Source: Brachypodius melanocephalos
Lineage: Eukaryota > Chordata > Aves > Passeriformes > Pycnonotidae
Direction of reading: 5' to 3'
Length of the DNA stretch: 64,000 nucleotides
Assembly (NCBI GenBank): GCA_013398615.1
Contig: VZSR01000478.1
Coordinates: forward strand, 1,599,757-1,663,756
Shown here: piece after piece, positions 43,801-56,800 of the stretch
Position numbering within the stretch: position 1 is the first letter of the stretch
Layout: each line of letters starts with the position of its first letter
Translations under genes and position numbers: made by a program
Notes under the pieces: model-generated
The model's database searches: none
The model's input: only the letters and a program-made list of their open reading frames with translations
What the model was told of the DNA's origin: nothing

Positions 43801-46800
43801 GAACAAAAGGCTGCTGGTCAAGGCGGAGGGAAAAATTTCTTCCTAAGTGCCTCCAACATTATTTGAGTGCTTTCAGAATGGCATTGGAGAAGCTGCGGGA
43901 ATATAGCGTGGGACAAGGGAAGAGGAATGCTGTCGGGATTGCTGGTGGATGGAGCAAATCCCTCCGTGCTAGCCAGCTCCCTTTTGGGGTGGACCAGGCA
44001 TCACGGGGACCTGCTTACCTCCCAACTTGAGGGATCCTCTCCTGGGTACCAGCCAACCAGGTTGCTTTGGTTGTCCCAGGATTGCTTTTCCCAGGGGATC
44101 AATTGTTTTTTCCAGGGCACCCTCTTGGAAAGTGGGTGTTTGCCAGCGGTGTGGGTCTTGGTGGCGGGGGGATATGCCTGGCACATTGGGATCACCTCGA
44201 TCCCAGTGGTGACGGAGCACTGGAAGCCCTGGCTCCTGGCTGTGTGCGTGCCCTTGGAGAGCAGGGGACTGTCCCCAAACCCGCAGGGCGGCACCTCTGC
44301 CCTCAAGCCCCCCGGTCTCGCAGCACGAGGGTTGGTGACAGCCCCCAAGATGTGAGTGCTGGTTCTCTGCGGCTGCTTTATGGCCAGCTGAGCTGGAAAG
44401 GGGATTTGAAGGCTTCCCCAGTCAGTGAGGGCTGTCTCCATCCACTGAGTTTTTTCCCAGCTTCCCGCTGAACACATCCATCCCAGTGCCGTGACGGCAC
44501 GCGCACGCACACGGATCTGGTATAATTTATTTAATTTAATTTGGGGCTCGCTAAGTGAGCTGGCAGCAGGCAGTGGGTGCACCCTGCTGCCCCCTCCATT
44601 CCGTGGATGCAGGTTTGGAGCTGGATACCACCCACGGCAGAGGCAGGTTGTGGTATCAGTGATATCAGTGGCACATCCCCCATGGATTTTGGCAGAGACC
44701 CACAGCCCTGCAGGGATGCAACCACTGCGGTGGCTGTGCCCTCGCTGCCAGGGCCAGGTTTGGGGAGAGGGGCAGTCACGACCCTGTCTGTGGCAGCCCC
44801 AGTTCCCAGTGGAGCCAGTTCATCCATTCCCTGGCTCAGCATTGAGACCTGAGGTTACAGAGGACCTACCACAGGGAGAAGGGGAGAGGAGAGGCAGCTC
44901 TCCTTGATTGTAATCGGGGCTGAGGTTTAGCTGAAGTGAAAACAGATCAGGAGTGACAGTTTTGGAGCCTGCTGTCAGGGTCTGAGCTTAGCGTGCTGGC
45001 GATCCACCCCCGGATGCCGAGGGCCCCGTCCTCCTCCTCGCCAGCCGGAGCAGGGAGAGCCAGCACTGCGGGATGGGGACAGGGCAGCCCGGCAGGGCCA
45101 CCACACAGCCCTGTCACACACCGCCCTGCAGCCCCTTCCTTTCGGCTGGGGACGGTGTCAGGCAGGACACAGCCCTGTGGTGGCCATCGGTGTGGGATCC
45201 CCGCTTCCCACGCCTCGGGCTCCGCACCGGTGAGGGCTTGGCAAAGGAGGGATGGGATCAGACTGCATCTTGACCCATTGCCTCGAGGTGCTGGGCCTCT
45301 TCTTCAGGGCAGGCAGAGACAAGAGTCTCCCTTCCCACGTTTCTGATCAGTCTCCCATTCCCAAATAGCATCTATGGCCAGGATGAAAGTCACGGGTTTG
45401 GGACTGTGGACAAAGAGCACCGGATCCAACCAGGACTGATGGGACCAGGGTGGTTGTGACTCCTCCTGACGCCTTTGCTTGATCCTCGTGTGTTTTCTGC
45501 TCTGCGCCTCATCTGTCCCTTACACACTTAGCATGGAAGCCGGGGGGAGTGGGAAGACCTGTTCCCCCATGCCTGGATCAGGAGGGGCTAGGACCTGCCC
45601 CGGGTGCTTTGAGAAGTCGGGTGACATTCGTGAGAGTAGCCCCAGCCCCTCGTGTTGCTGTCCAGCGGCGCCTGGACAGGCCCCTCCAGGGCAGCTCATG
45701 TGCTCCAAACCTCGTCCCTGTTTCCAGGGATTAGAGAAATGGAGATGGGACGAGATGAAGCAGTAGATTGCTTTGCTCTCAGGATGAAGGGATTTGTGGA
45801 CTGCCCCCAGATCAGTGGATTGAAAATGGAGGGAAGTAGATTGAAAATGGAGGAAATCATTGGAATGATGCTGCCTGTGGGATTAAAGCCAGGGCAGCTG
45901 GCAGGCTCTGGAGGAGGAGGGGAATGAGGGAGGTCGTGGGATGGCTGCTGCTGATCACTGTGGAGAGATGTGCCTGGTTGCATCCTCACCTGTTTGGGAG
46001 GATGCCCTGGAAGGTGGGTGCTTTCTGCTTTCACAGGTCCATGGAGGGATTCTCCTCTCAGCTGTCCCCCCAGCTGCAAGGATGTTGAGAATGTGCCTGA
46101 AGCTTTTTTGCAGTGCTGTGCCTCCCATTTCCAGAATGCTGGAGAACAAGCTGCTTGTCTCTGCAGGTCCGCACACCTCCCTGTGGTCTCTCCTTCTTTG
46201 TGACCATCCAGCATGGGTCTGTGGCCATAAGCATCCTTTTTGGCGAGTCCTTTGGGCTCCCCTGAAAAATGACATCTCAAATCTGGCATTTAGAGGACTG
46301 ATGTTTGACTGTCTCATCCCTTGAGGTGTGTTTCCAACTGCGCTGGCTCCTTTGGGGCAAGATATGGGTCCTTTGGGGCTGATGCACAACCATGGCAGAG
46401 CATCCCTGGGGCACCTCCTGCTACAAGGTGGCACCTCCTGGCTTCCATTCCTCGGCCTTTGGCTGGGAGGGAAAAACCCTGAATTGAGTGCATTTGGCTT
46501 GGTGCCAGGGTTGTAAGCGTGGTTGTTTAACAGAGATGAGCTTTGTTTGCCAATGCGCGAATATTTGGAAGATTTAAAGAAGGATAACCGGCGGCTTGGC
46601 GTGGCTGTGGAGAAGCTCTTTTCCTGGATCTTCTTCAGCGCAGCTTAAGCCCCTCACTCAAGGCCTTCCCATGCCTCTGCCCCTCTGTGCTGCAGAACCT
46701 TGGTTCCTCCAGCCTTTCCCTGTGGGGCTGTGTTTGCTGGCCCCAGGGGACTGGAGTTGCTCTCTGCTGCCTGGATCTCCTTTGAAGAGCCACTTTACCA

Positions 46801-48589
46801 TTCCTGCTTTCCTTCTGCTGATCCTGCAAGTCAGCTTGTCGCTCCCAGCCGTTTTCAAGTGGATGGGGAGCATTTCCTCTGTTCCTGTGCACTTAATTGC
46901 ACACTATTAAGTTCAGTACTTTGCCTTGCAAAATTCTATCTTACTTTCTTCACACTGCCAAGCTTATTTTGGCTTCTTGCTCTGCTCGCCGAGAGCTTCT
47001 CCCACCTGGGTTGGCACCTGGCATTTTGACAGGAGTGTCCCTGATCAATGTTTTGGAGAGTTTTAGAGCATTTCCCAGCCTTTTTCCAGTGGTATCACCC
47101 ACCCCAGCTCCCTGCACACCCCACAGTTACTCCACTCTCCAGCGGACTCGGTCCAGCCGCCCTCTGCAGCACCGCCTGTGGTGCTTCCTGAGTGCCACTG
47201 GCACAGTCAGGGATGCGGATGGGAAGTGTGGCACTGAAGCAGTCACTTTCCTGGTCTCTGCAGTGCCAGGTGATGACGTTGGAGGTTTGGGACTCTTTCC
47301 CCTGGCTCGGCTTCCGCAGCAGAACCCGCCCCACTCTGCAGTGCCGAGCCCTGCGGCAGGGTCCAGGCTGGGGGGGCAGTGCAGTGCTGCTGGCTCTGTC
47401 TCCCTCAGCCCACTGGGGCACCTGGCATCAGCTGAGACCCTTGCTGGACCATCAGCAGCTCCAATGGATGCTCCCAGCCTCTCCAAAATAGTGGCTTGGG
47501 TGTGGAGGTATTACAGGTATTTCAGGAAAAAAAACCTGTAATGGATTCTTTTTATCTATCCTTTAATCTGCTGGCAGACCAAAGGAGAAGTTGGTATTCC
47601 TTATCCCAAGAATGTTATTTCTTTGGCACTCGGGGTCTTGCTAAAGGCTCACAGACATCTGACGGTGTTTCTGGTCATTGAGTAGTGGTGGACTCAGCTG
47701 CAAAGAGCATTGGCTTTCATCACCTCATAGGGGGAAGTTTCTGATGCACTTATGCAGTGTGGCACTCACTGAAAATACTGTTTTCTTTGGCAAATTGTTC
47801 CAGAAGTAACTAACAGAGTGGTTTGGAGATGGCTGAATTATAGCACAATGTTCCCTGCTCACCCCAACCTTCCAAAATCAGCTTTAATTAAACAAATTAA
47901 ATGAGGACTCATTATTCTTCTAATAACTCTTAATATTTCTAATAACCTTGTTGAGGTGGTGGTGGTTAAACAGGTTCAAGCCACTGGTTTTGCTCAGAGT
48001 CCCACAATCAAAAAGCCTTGAAACCGGCCCAAACAAGGATTTCTGACTTTTCTGAGGACATCTAATATCGTGCTGCTACTACATTGCATTTCCCTCACTC
48101 GTCTGTGTCTGACCTCTGCTTGCAACACTGCAGCAGCTTGTGTGAGTGAATGGGAATTCTGCATGCTGTAGATCTCTGCAGATATATCTCTCAGATACCT
48201 GAATTAACACAAACCTCAAGGTTTTGTCTCCCACAAATGTGTCAGGGCACGGAGATAGATACTCTCATCCTGCCATCCTGTTGCAGGGGGTAAAATGATA
48301 TTCCAGACCATCATCCTGAGGAGGTTGGCAGAGAAAAGTTGCAGTTTCATCCACTGACCTTCACACAGGATTGCGATAATGGCACTGCCACCAGAACAAA
48401 ACAAGTCGTTCTCCGTGGACTGAGCTTGCTTTGGTGGAGACTAATGGCTGAGGCCATAAATGGGGTTCAACAGATAGAGGAGAAAACCAGGAAATCAGCT
48501 GGGAATTTCCTGGAGGAGAGAGCAGGTGTTTGGCTGGGATGTGGCTGAGCCCACTGCAGCGTGACTGTGCTGGGGTTCTGCATCATTAT

Positions 48590-48858
48590 ATCAGTGCAGA
48601 TGTTCAGAACAAGAGGAAATGGCCTCAAGATGTGCCACAGGAGGTTTAGATTGCATATTAGGAAAATTTTTTTCATGGAAAGGGTCGTCAGGTACTGGTA
48701 CAGGCTGTCCAGGGTAGTTGTGGAGTCCCCATCCCTCAAACTGTTAATGAGGGACATGGATGTGGCACCTGGGGACAGGGTTCAGTGCTGGGGAAACAGC
48801 TGGACTCGGTGATCACAGAGGTTCTTTTCCAACCTAAATGTGGGGCTGTGATCCCAGC
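48590..48858 (+). mobile_element. CR1 fragment, about 270 bp
   Basis: The sequence runs through GTTCAGAACAAGAGGAAATG, TTAGATTGCATATTAGG, CAGGCTGTCCAGGGTAG, TGTGGAGTCCCCATCCCT and TTCTTTTCCAACCTAAATG. This is the standard order of the CR1 3' UTR on the plus strand. Confidence 0.92.
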
Positions 48859-49984
48859 TGGAGGGGAGCAGGGAAATCAGAGAAGGTGAGTGAGAAAGAA
48901 GCCTCCAGAGATGCCTGCTGTGAGGGCCAGAGCAGGACATTTGTCTCCTGTGCTGCAGGAACGTCCTGCTGGTTGATGAACTAGAAAGGCACAGGGCATC
49001 TTTTTTTTTGGTTAGAGATACCTAAAATATTTTCACTGAAGCTGTAGAGTAGAGAGGAGGAAAGGTCAGCCAAAATGACTGCAGCTGTGGAAAATGGCAG
49101 CAGCTGGAATTACAGCTTTGTTCCCAATTGGCATTTGGTGTCACTCACGTAGATGGTGCTACTGCCCTCGCACAGCTTCATCTCCTGACAGCCAAAGCTT
49201 GCTGGTGGCTGATGCATTTCCCTGTGGTCTAAGGGAATGCTTGGCTTTGGGTTTCTGCCTGTTTTTCCCTCGTTCCACCCCCATTTTGACCTGGCCAGGC
49301 TGTGCCGTCGTCATAATCCCAAGCTGGCTGCATTGCCGAGCTTCCCAGCCGCTGAAACACCACGCTGGAAATCGCCGGATTAGATCTTAATGGCAGGATC
49401 AAGTCAGCAGGAGATGAGCGGGGAGAAAGCTCCTGCTTACACAGGTGGACAGGCAATCCTCCTTGAGAAAATGGGCCACAAAGCCTGAAATGTCATAAAA
49501 ACATCCTCTTTCCTGGCCTCTCTGGCTTTTCTCTGCTTTTAACACATCCATCGTTTTCCAAGGGTCAGAAAACCCTGCTCTGAGTTTTATGAAGATGATA
49601 TGGACAGCTCAGAGGAAAGGAAATGTTTAAACGTTTCCTCCCTCGCGGGGGAAAATACCGTCATGAGTGGTGGATGTTCTGTCCCACATGTTAATTCCCA
49701 ACACTGAATTCTGCCACCCCTGTTGGAAATCCCGTCTGTGGGATGTCACAGTACGCTGGGGGATGCCGAGGGTTTGTGGCTGCCTTTAACACCCGTGCGG
49801 GTGGGGCTCCTGGAACACCAGAGAGCCTGGGAAGTGTGGTTTTGGGGATGGTCCTTTGGGAAGGTGCCACAGCAGGGATTGCACAGATCAGGGCCCTGCC
49901 CACACTGCTCTTTACCTGCACAGGTCATCAAGGGCTCTTGGTCAGCAGGGCTCTGAGGTGTTGGATTTTATCAGCCTGCACTGA

Positions 49985-50145
49985 CCAGGAGAAGCTGTGG
50001 CTGCCCCTGGAAGTGTCCAAGGCCAGGTTGGACGGGGCTTGGAGCAGCCTCGGGGAGTGGAAGGTGCCCCTGCCCGTGGCAGGGGATGGAACAAGATGAG
50101 CATTAAGGTCCCTTCCAGCCCAAACCATTTTGTGATTCTGTGATA
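49985..50145 (+). mobile_element. CR1 3' fragment
   Basis: GTGGCTGCCCCTGGAAGTGT, CCAAGGCCAGGTTGGACGGG and CCCTTCCAGCCCAAACCATT are followed by the terminal ATTCTGTGATA. Confidence 0.93.
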
Positions 50146-51964
50146 CACCTGCAAGAAAGTGGGATTTTCTGGAGGTCCTGTGATGGGTGGGGGGGTGATG
50201 GAGACTTTCTCCTTTGCATTTGCTTGGTGGTGCCTGTGAACTTTCCACCCAAACCTTTCGGGGAGGGGGTGAGTTGTGCCACTGGGACATCTTTGCACAG
50301 AGTTGTCCTCTCTGTTTATTTTGGACAGCTTGAACAAAACATTGCCATACCCCCCCAAAATAACTCCAGGAAGCAAAGGCTTGCTCACATGGGGCTCATG
50401 CACCCAGCGAGCCCTAGGAATGCACGGCAGGAGGAAGAGGAGGGCGAGGGCTGGCTTCAGCAAGCGCAGAGCCAGCAATGTCGCCCAGCCCCTGCAGGGA
50501 TCTCGGCTCTGCTCGAGCTCAGCTGAGCCCCTTGACATCAGGAATACCATCCCTGAGAGGATAGCAGAGGCGTGATTCCCTGGATCCCAGCATCTGCTTT
50601 TCCAGCTCCTGTGTGGAAGCTAGGCTGGGGACCAACGTCCAGCCCAGAACTCCATTTCCCTCCTCCTGTTCCGCTTCATGTGCCTCCTCCTGTACAGGAG
50701 ATGATCGTGTTACTAAATTAATTCAATACACAGTGTTCAGATTTCCCATAATTGGAAGGGAATTACTCGAGTTTTAGGGATGTGTTGGTATTTGTGAGGT
50801 ATCAGCAACCGTAAACACAGGAGCGCCAGCTGAGGCAATTGCTCCAACCTCTAAAAAATGGAAAAAAAAAAGAAAAATTGGAGTGCATACATTTGCATGT
50901 GGGGAAGAGGAGTCTTCCAGCTGTTCTGGGCTTTCCTTTTCCTTCCTATTCCTTGATCACTGATTCCTGAGTTGCTTTTTCAGACATAGAGGATTCCTGA
51001 TAGGTTAAGGAAATTTCCCAGAATTTAATATATTTGAACCAAGGAAGCTCCGGATTGTTCTGAGAACTGACGATGACTCCTCCAGGCACTCTTGCAAAGG
51101 CAGCTGCGATTAACAGGCCTATTTATTGTGGAATGAGATCATGCTTTGGAAGGGCATTGTCCAGCTTCAGGGCAGATCTTGCTGTGGTCCAAAAACTTTT
51201 GGCTGCTCCCCATGAATGGAAGGAGGATGCTCCAGTCCTCCACCTGTGGTTGCCCAGGTGTGATGCTCGGCAGAGCCTGCCAAGGCTTGGTTCACTGTGC
51301 AACTTCCCTTTTGGGGCCAAGCTTAGCTTGACATTTCTGTCTCCTAATTGCATGTCTTTGACCTCTGTGGGGCTGCACCTGCTTCTCACTGGGCTGGACC
51401 TGGGCTCTGTATCTGCTCTATCCATTGGGCTAGATGTAATGGTGTCCTCAGGGCTTTCAAGTAGGTGGACAAAGGAACCATTTCAAAGCTGTGGTGAGCA
51501 AGGCACAACGTGATGGTGAAGAGGAAGGGGCCGAGGTGGTTTTCTCTCCAGGCAGGGAATGCTCTGAAATGCTCAAAATGGCGTTTTGGGGGATAATTTT
51601 TCCCAGCCCTTTGTTCCTGAAGAATGAGGGCCTGTTGGGGGAGGCCTGTGCCCAGAGTAAATGCTTCATCTCCATTGTTACCATGCCTTCCATTGAGCTC
51701 ATGAGCCCTCTATAAAACACTTACCTTTCACTAGTATGATTAAGAAAAGGCCAATGTAGCTTTCCTGCTCACCGGAGCATGAAGCGTGTTTAATTTAATA
51801 ATGCTGATAAATCTTAAAGCCAGGAGCATTTGGCTAACACATGACCCACTTTTTCAATCAATTGGAAGCATTTACATAACGGCCTGATGCAGGGTTCCTC
51901 CTGCGAGGGATGTGGAGCTGGGGATGGCAAACACCCTCCCTGCCACAAGACCAGGAGGAACGGC

Positions 51965-52221
51965 TCTAGACTGAAAGAGGGGAGGATTAGATGAGATTTT
52001 AGGCAGAAATTCTTCCCTGTGAAGGTGGGCAGGCCCTGGCACAGGGTGCCCAGAGCAGCTGTGGCTGCCCCTGGATCCCTGGAAGTGTCCAAGGCCAGGT
52101 TGGAGGCTGGGGCTTGGAGCAACCTGGGACAGTGGAAGGTGTTCCTGCCCAAGGCAGGGGGTGGAATGGTATATCTTAAGTTCCCTTCCAACCCAAACCA
52201 TTCCATGATTCTGTGATGTCT
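51965..52221 (+). mobile_element. CR1 3' fragment, well preserved
   Basis: Beginning near GGCAGAAATTCTTCCCTGTG and passing through the same landmarks as the copy at 49985, it ends ATTCCATGATTCTGTGATG. The two copies look like the same subfamily. Confidence 0.94.
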
Positions 52222-52528
52222 CCGGTGCAGGAGTTTGTCTCCTGGCACATTGCGAGCACTGGAAATGCTGACCTCCACCTATCAGCTTATTGACCCTTTC
52301 TGGCACTGCCTCCCATGCACAGGAGTCAGCCTGGTGTTAATCAACACAGCCAGCTACTCTTCTCCTTCATTGTTCACTTTACAGTGGGCTCAATCTTGAA
52401 AATTCCTTATCTTGCCTTGTTATGTTACAGTCTCTCAGCCCGTTCCCATTGCTTTAGTCTCCAATGTCATCACCTTTTTCCACGGAAATATTCTTCTCAT
52501 CACTGTTTAAAAGCACCTTTTGAATTGA

Positions 52529-52735
52529 CATAGAACCAGAGAATAGCAGCATGGTTTGGATTGAAAGGGACCCCAAAGCTCATCTCATTTCACTCCCTGC
52601 CATGGGCAAGGACACTTTCCACTATCCCAGATTGACCAAGCCCAGTCCAACCTGGCCTTGGACACTGGCAGGGATGAGGAGTCCACAACCTCTCTGGGCA
52701 ACCAGTTGTGCCAGTGAACCTGTTTTGGTGTTCAG
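52529..52735 (-). mobile_element. CR1 3' fragment
   Basis: ATAGAACCAGAGAATAGCAG, GGTTTGGATTGAAAGGGACC, CCAGTCCAACCTGGCCTTGG and CAACCTCTCTGGGCAACC follow the reverse-complement CR1 order. Confidence 0.93.
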
Positions 52736-53873
52736 CACATTTCATTTCTTATCCTTCTTGTGATGATTCCATCCTTTTTTTCTTTTTTTTTCGTTTGTAA
52801 CATGCAGCAGCCTCAAGCCCTGCATTTGCACGTAGGTCATAAGCAGCCTCATTCCCAGCGAGCCAGTGTCCTTTAGCTTTAGGGAATTCTATCTCCCTGC
52901 AAACCACGTGGGTTTATCCATTTGGGGTTTCATAATAACCTCTGGGAAGAGGTTTTGCATCAAACCCATCTCCCAGCCGTGGTCTGTGCGTTACTGCTGT
53001 TTATTCATCCCGACTTGCATTAAAACAGTACTTGAGCACTTGTTTATCTCCCGCTTTTTTTGCTCACGTAAGTCCCTGTCTGAGCAAAGGGACAGATGCT
53101 TGTGAGCAGGATGAAAAATCTCCCATCTGATACAGACTGAGGGATTAAGTAAGATGAGGGAGAATTGCTCTGTGTCTCTCAGCATTGCACGTAGAAGGAT
53201 GCTGGCACCTCCCTCTGGGATGGAGCTGCTCTCCCCATGCAGTGAGCTGCAGGGACATTTCATATGCCGTGTCCTCATGCGGAGACGCTCCTAAAAGAGC
53301 ATCAGGAACGAAAACAAAGGATTTGTTGCCATTCTGTGGTTTTTATTTCCTTCCCCCCGTGCCTTCAAAACATCAGTGGCCCCGAGAGAGGGCAGAGGAG
53401 GAACGAGAGAGAATGGAAAAGGCAAACAGCATGGTTTTGTTAGATATGTGTGACAAGAATGACTGGAGGTGGCGTGGTCCACAGCCTGCCCAGCTGGGGA
53501 GCTCTCAGATCAGGACGTGTGGCAACCAGGATGCCGGTTCTGTCCTTCCCATTCAGTGCTGCTGGGGTCAGACAGACAATTTCTGGTCACTGAAACAGCG
53601 CCTTGTGGTTTTCTTTATGCTGGAAATGGTGAACTTTGGTTTGGTAGATAAGTGCTGTGGGTCTTTTAAAGCCCCACTGCAGCCACCGGCCCTTGGCTAG
53701 GCTGCTCATCTGATGCCCTAGTCCAGAGTTGGTTTTTGGCTGTTCTGTGGGCTGTCCCACCCTGTTCTGAGAGCAAACCTTCCCGGCTGTGTCCCCAGGT
53801 GATCCAGCCAAGGTGCTGCCTGTGCCGGGGCTGCTCTCCCAGCTAGCGTACGTCTCCCGTCCCCCGGTAGGAA

Positions 53874-56800
53874 ATGGAGTCCAAGGTCTCCGAAGGCGGC
53901 CTCAACGTCACCCTCACCATCCGGCTGCTGATGCACGGCAAGGTAAGAGGCTCCCACAGCAGGGGTGTCCTCACAGCTGCCTCTCCCACCCGCCCAGCTC
54001 CACACACAGCTCTGTCCAGCTGTCCCAGCTCTGGGAATGGCTGTCCTGCCAGTGGGGGAGGGCGTCGTGGTGCTCCTGCTCCCTCTCATTCCTGCCCTCA
54101 ACCCTGTCCCTCTGCTGGGGATAGTGCCCACCAGGTCTTTACTTCATTATGGGGTCGGGCTGGATTCTTCTCACATTTTCTAATGTCGCTTCCTCTGTTT
54201 TTGACTTTTAGGAAGTTGGAAGCATCATTGGGAAGGTAAGGGTGCCTTTTAATGTACCTTTGTTGCTGTTCCTGCGCCTGTGGTGTGGCAGATGCCACGG
54301 TCACCTCTTCCCTGTGATGTCCTGAAAAGTATGGGGTGCCTGAGCTAGTTGCTGCATTTGTGAGCCAGAAATTAGGAGAGACCCACTGAGGGGTTAAAGA
54401 CCGTTCCCCTAAAAACCCCACGAACCACCAGACTGTTCCCAGCTGCTTCACTGGCTGATAGCTGGGAGTTTATGGCCATGTTGCTCTGGTGTTTTCATCA
54501 AATAACTTCGTTAAGAGATACTAAAAATGTCACACAGATACATTTAAATTATATTTTAAGTAATTCTGTAGCTCCTGTCTCTGAGGCCAGAGGACTCCAT
54601 TTACCTTGTGCAAAAAAAGCTTCGTGAGTTGCTCTGGTGCTTCCACAGTGGTTTGGAAAGTCCTGGGTATAGAGGATTAGGGATTTTTTGGGTGGTTTTA
54701 AAAGAAAGATTAATGGTGGCAAAGATTTGCAGCATGAGCACCTTGTCACTGTAGGCTTGTGCCCTCTTTTTCCATCAGCATGTCCAACTCTGGGAAGATT
54801 CACAGTTGTGAATTTGTATATATATATATTTGACGATTTACATGCTCAGCTCTTCAGGCTGACCATCACGTGGGGATGCAGAGCCAGGCAGCCCAGCTCC
54901 CATGTTTTTGGCTACATATTGCCTTGTATTAGGGAGATGCATTTTTGCTAGGATTGTTTTAAAGGCAGAAGTCTTGAATTTTCAATAATGGCTTGGCTTT
55001 CTCTCTTGTTTCAGAAAGGAGAGACCGTGAAGAAGATGCGTGAGGAGGTGAGTAGCCTGCTCTGTGGGTGATTTGTAGGAGGAAGGGAGTGCAGAGTGGC
55101 CAGAGCTGCACATCGCTCTGTGTGATATGTGCAGTAATTCCCAAGGTCAGGACAAGCAAGTCAGCTGTCCCCAGAGCTCTTTAGACCGGTTTTCTCCCTT
55201 CGCACTCAAACTCCTATCACATTTTTCCAGAGTCAAATATTGAATGAAACACTCAAATTAAGTCACTTTTAAGATGCTTTGAGTTTGTCCAGAGTCTTTG
55301 TACCTGCAGCTCCCAGGGAGTTCTCAGGGCAGTGAGCAAAACTCTTCACAGGCAATGACTCCATCAGCTGGTCTTGCCTCAGTCCCACGGGCTTCCTTTG
55401 CAGTAAAACATTGGAAACCATTTCTGAGGGTTGGGATCTCTTGAAATCACTGCAGAGGAAGGGTGGGAGTCTAGAAGGTTAGCTGGAATGCTGCGAGGCT
55501 GGCACAGGTATCAGGCTGAGAGAGGACCTAAGCTGATTGCTTGGCTGTGGCTATTCCAGGACTCCTCTTCTCTTTCCAGAGCGGGGCAAGGATCAATATC
55601 TCGGAGGGGAACTGCCCTGAGCGGATCGTGACCATCACTGGCCCCACCGATGCCATCTTCAAGGCTTTTGCCATGATCGCCTACAAATTTGAGGAGGTGA
55701 GAAACGTGAGCCAGCCCGTTGCTGGGGACAGCAGTGCTTGGTCGAATTTGTCTAACTGGGACATGGCCTCAGCACAGAAGCTGTCTGTTCTGTGAGATTC
55801 ACACATCTCTAACTAGGGTGAGCATGGAGCACAAGTCTGACGGGGAGTGGCTGAGGGAGCAGGGGGACTCAGCCTGGAGAAAAGGAGGCTCGTGGGGGGA
55901 CCTTCTCCCTCTCTACAACTGCTTGGAAGGAGAGTGTTACCATTTAAGGGTTAGTCTCTTCTCCCAGGTAACAAGTGGCAGGACCAGAGGAAGTGACCTC
56001 AGGTTTCGGTTGGATATTAGGGAAAATTTCTTCACTGCAATGTTGGTCAGGCCTTGGAACAGGCTGCCCAGGGCAGTGATGGTCATCATCCCTGGAAGCG
56101 TTCAAGAGGGAACATTTTTAGTCACCTGACCACAACATGTGTGGATGTGGCACCTGGGCACTGAGTGTGGCTCCGGTCAGGGACCGAGGGTTGACGTGCT
56201 GTGCTTTTCCTTCCCAAGGACATAACCAACTCCATGAGCAACAGCACCGCTACCAGCAAACCTCCAGTGACACTGCGGCTGGTCGTGCCAGCGAGTCAGT
56301 GCGGCTCCCTCATCGGCAAGGGGGGCTCCAAGATCAAGGAGATCCGAGAGGTAAGGCAGGTTCCATTTCATTATGGCTCCACGGCCAACGGGGAGCTGTC
56401 TTGGAAAAGGATCCCTGTGCTGCGTCGTGCATCGCGTCGCTTCCCGGAGCGGTCTGGCTGATGTGCGAGCAGCATCCCACAGGGATCGGGCCATCAGGAG
56501 GTGCGTGGCATCAGAGCTGCAGCTGGCTCTGGGTGAAGGCATTCAGCTGTGGGATTTCTCCTTCCTCTCTCTTTCTGTCTCCAGTCCACAGGTGCTCAGG
56601 TCCAAGTGGCGGGGGACATGCTGCCCAACTCCACGGAGCGGGCGGTGACAATCTCGGGGACACCCGACGCAATTATCCAGTGTGTCAAACAGATCTGTGT
56701 GGTGATGCTGGAGGTACAGTCTGTAACAAAGCGGGTAAAGTACATACTGAAAAGAATCCCAGCTGGCCACACCAGAGCGCTGGGAGCTGTGGAGTGTGTG

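Larger units (their letters stand above)
27255..53870 (+). other. PCBP3: Long noncoding 5' region or intron(s) of PCBP3
   Basis: About 26.6 kb hold no exon of a recognised protein. The content is scattered CR1 fragments (listed separately), simple repeats, and AT-rich islands near 39680-40020 and 42360-43800. One stretch with both splice consensus sites (30262-30352) is a possible noncoding exon. Elsewhere I see nothing distinctive. Confidence 0.55.
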
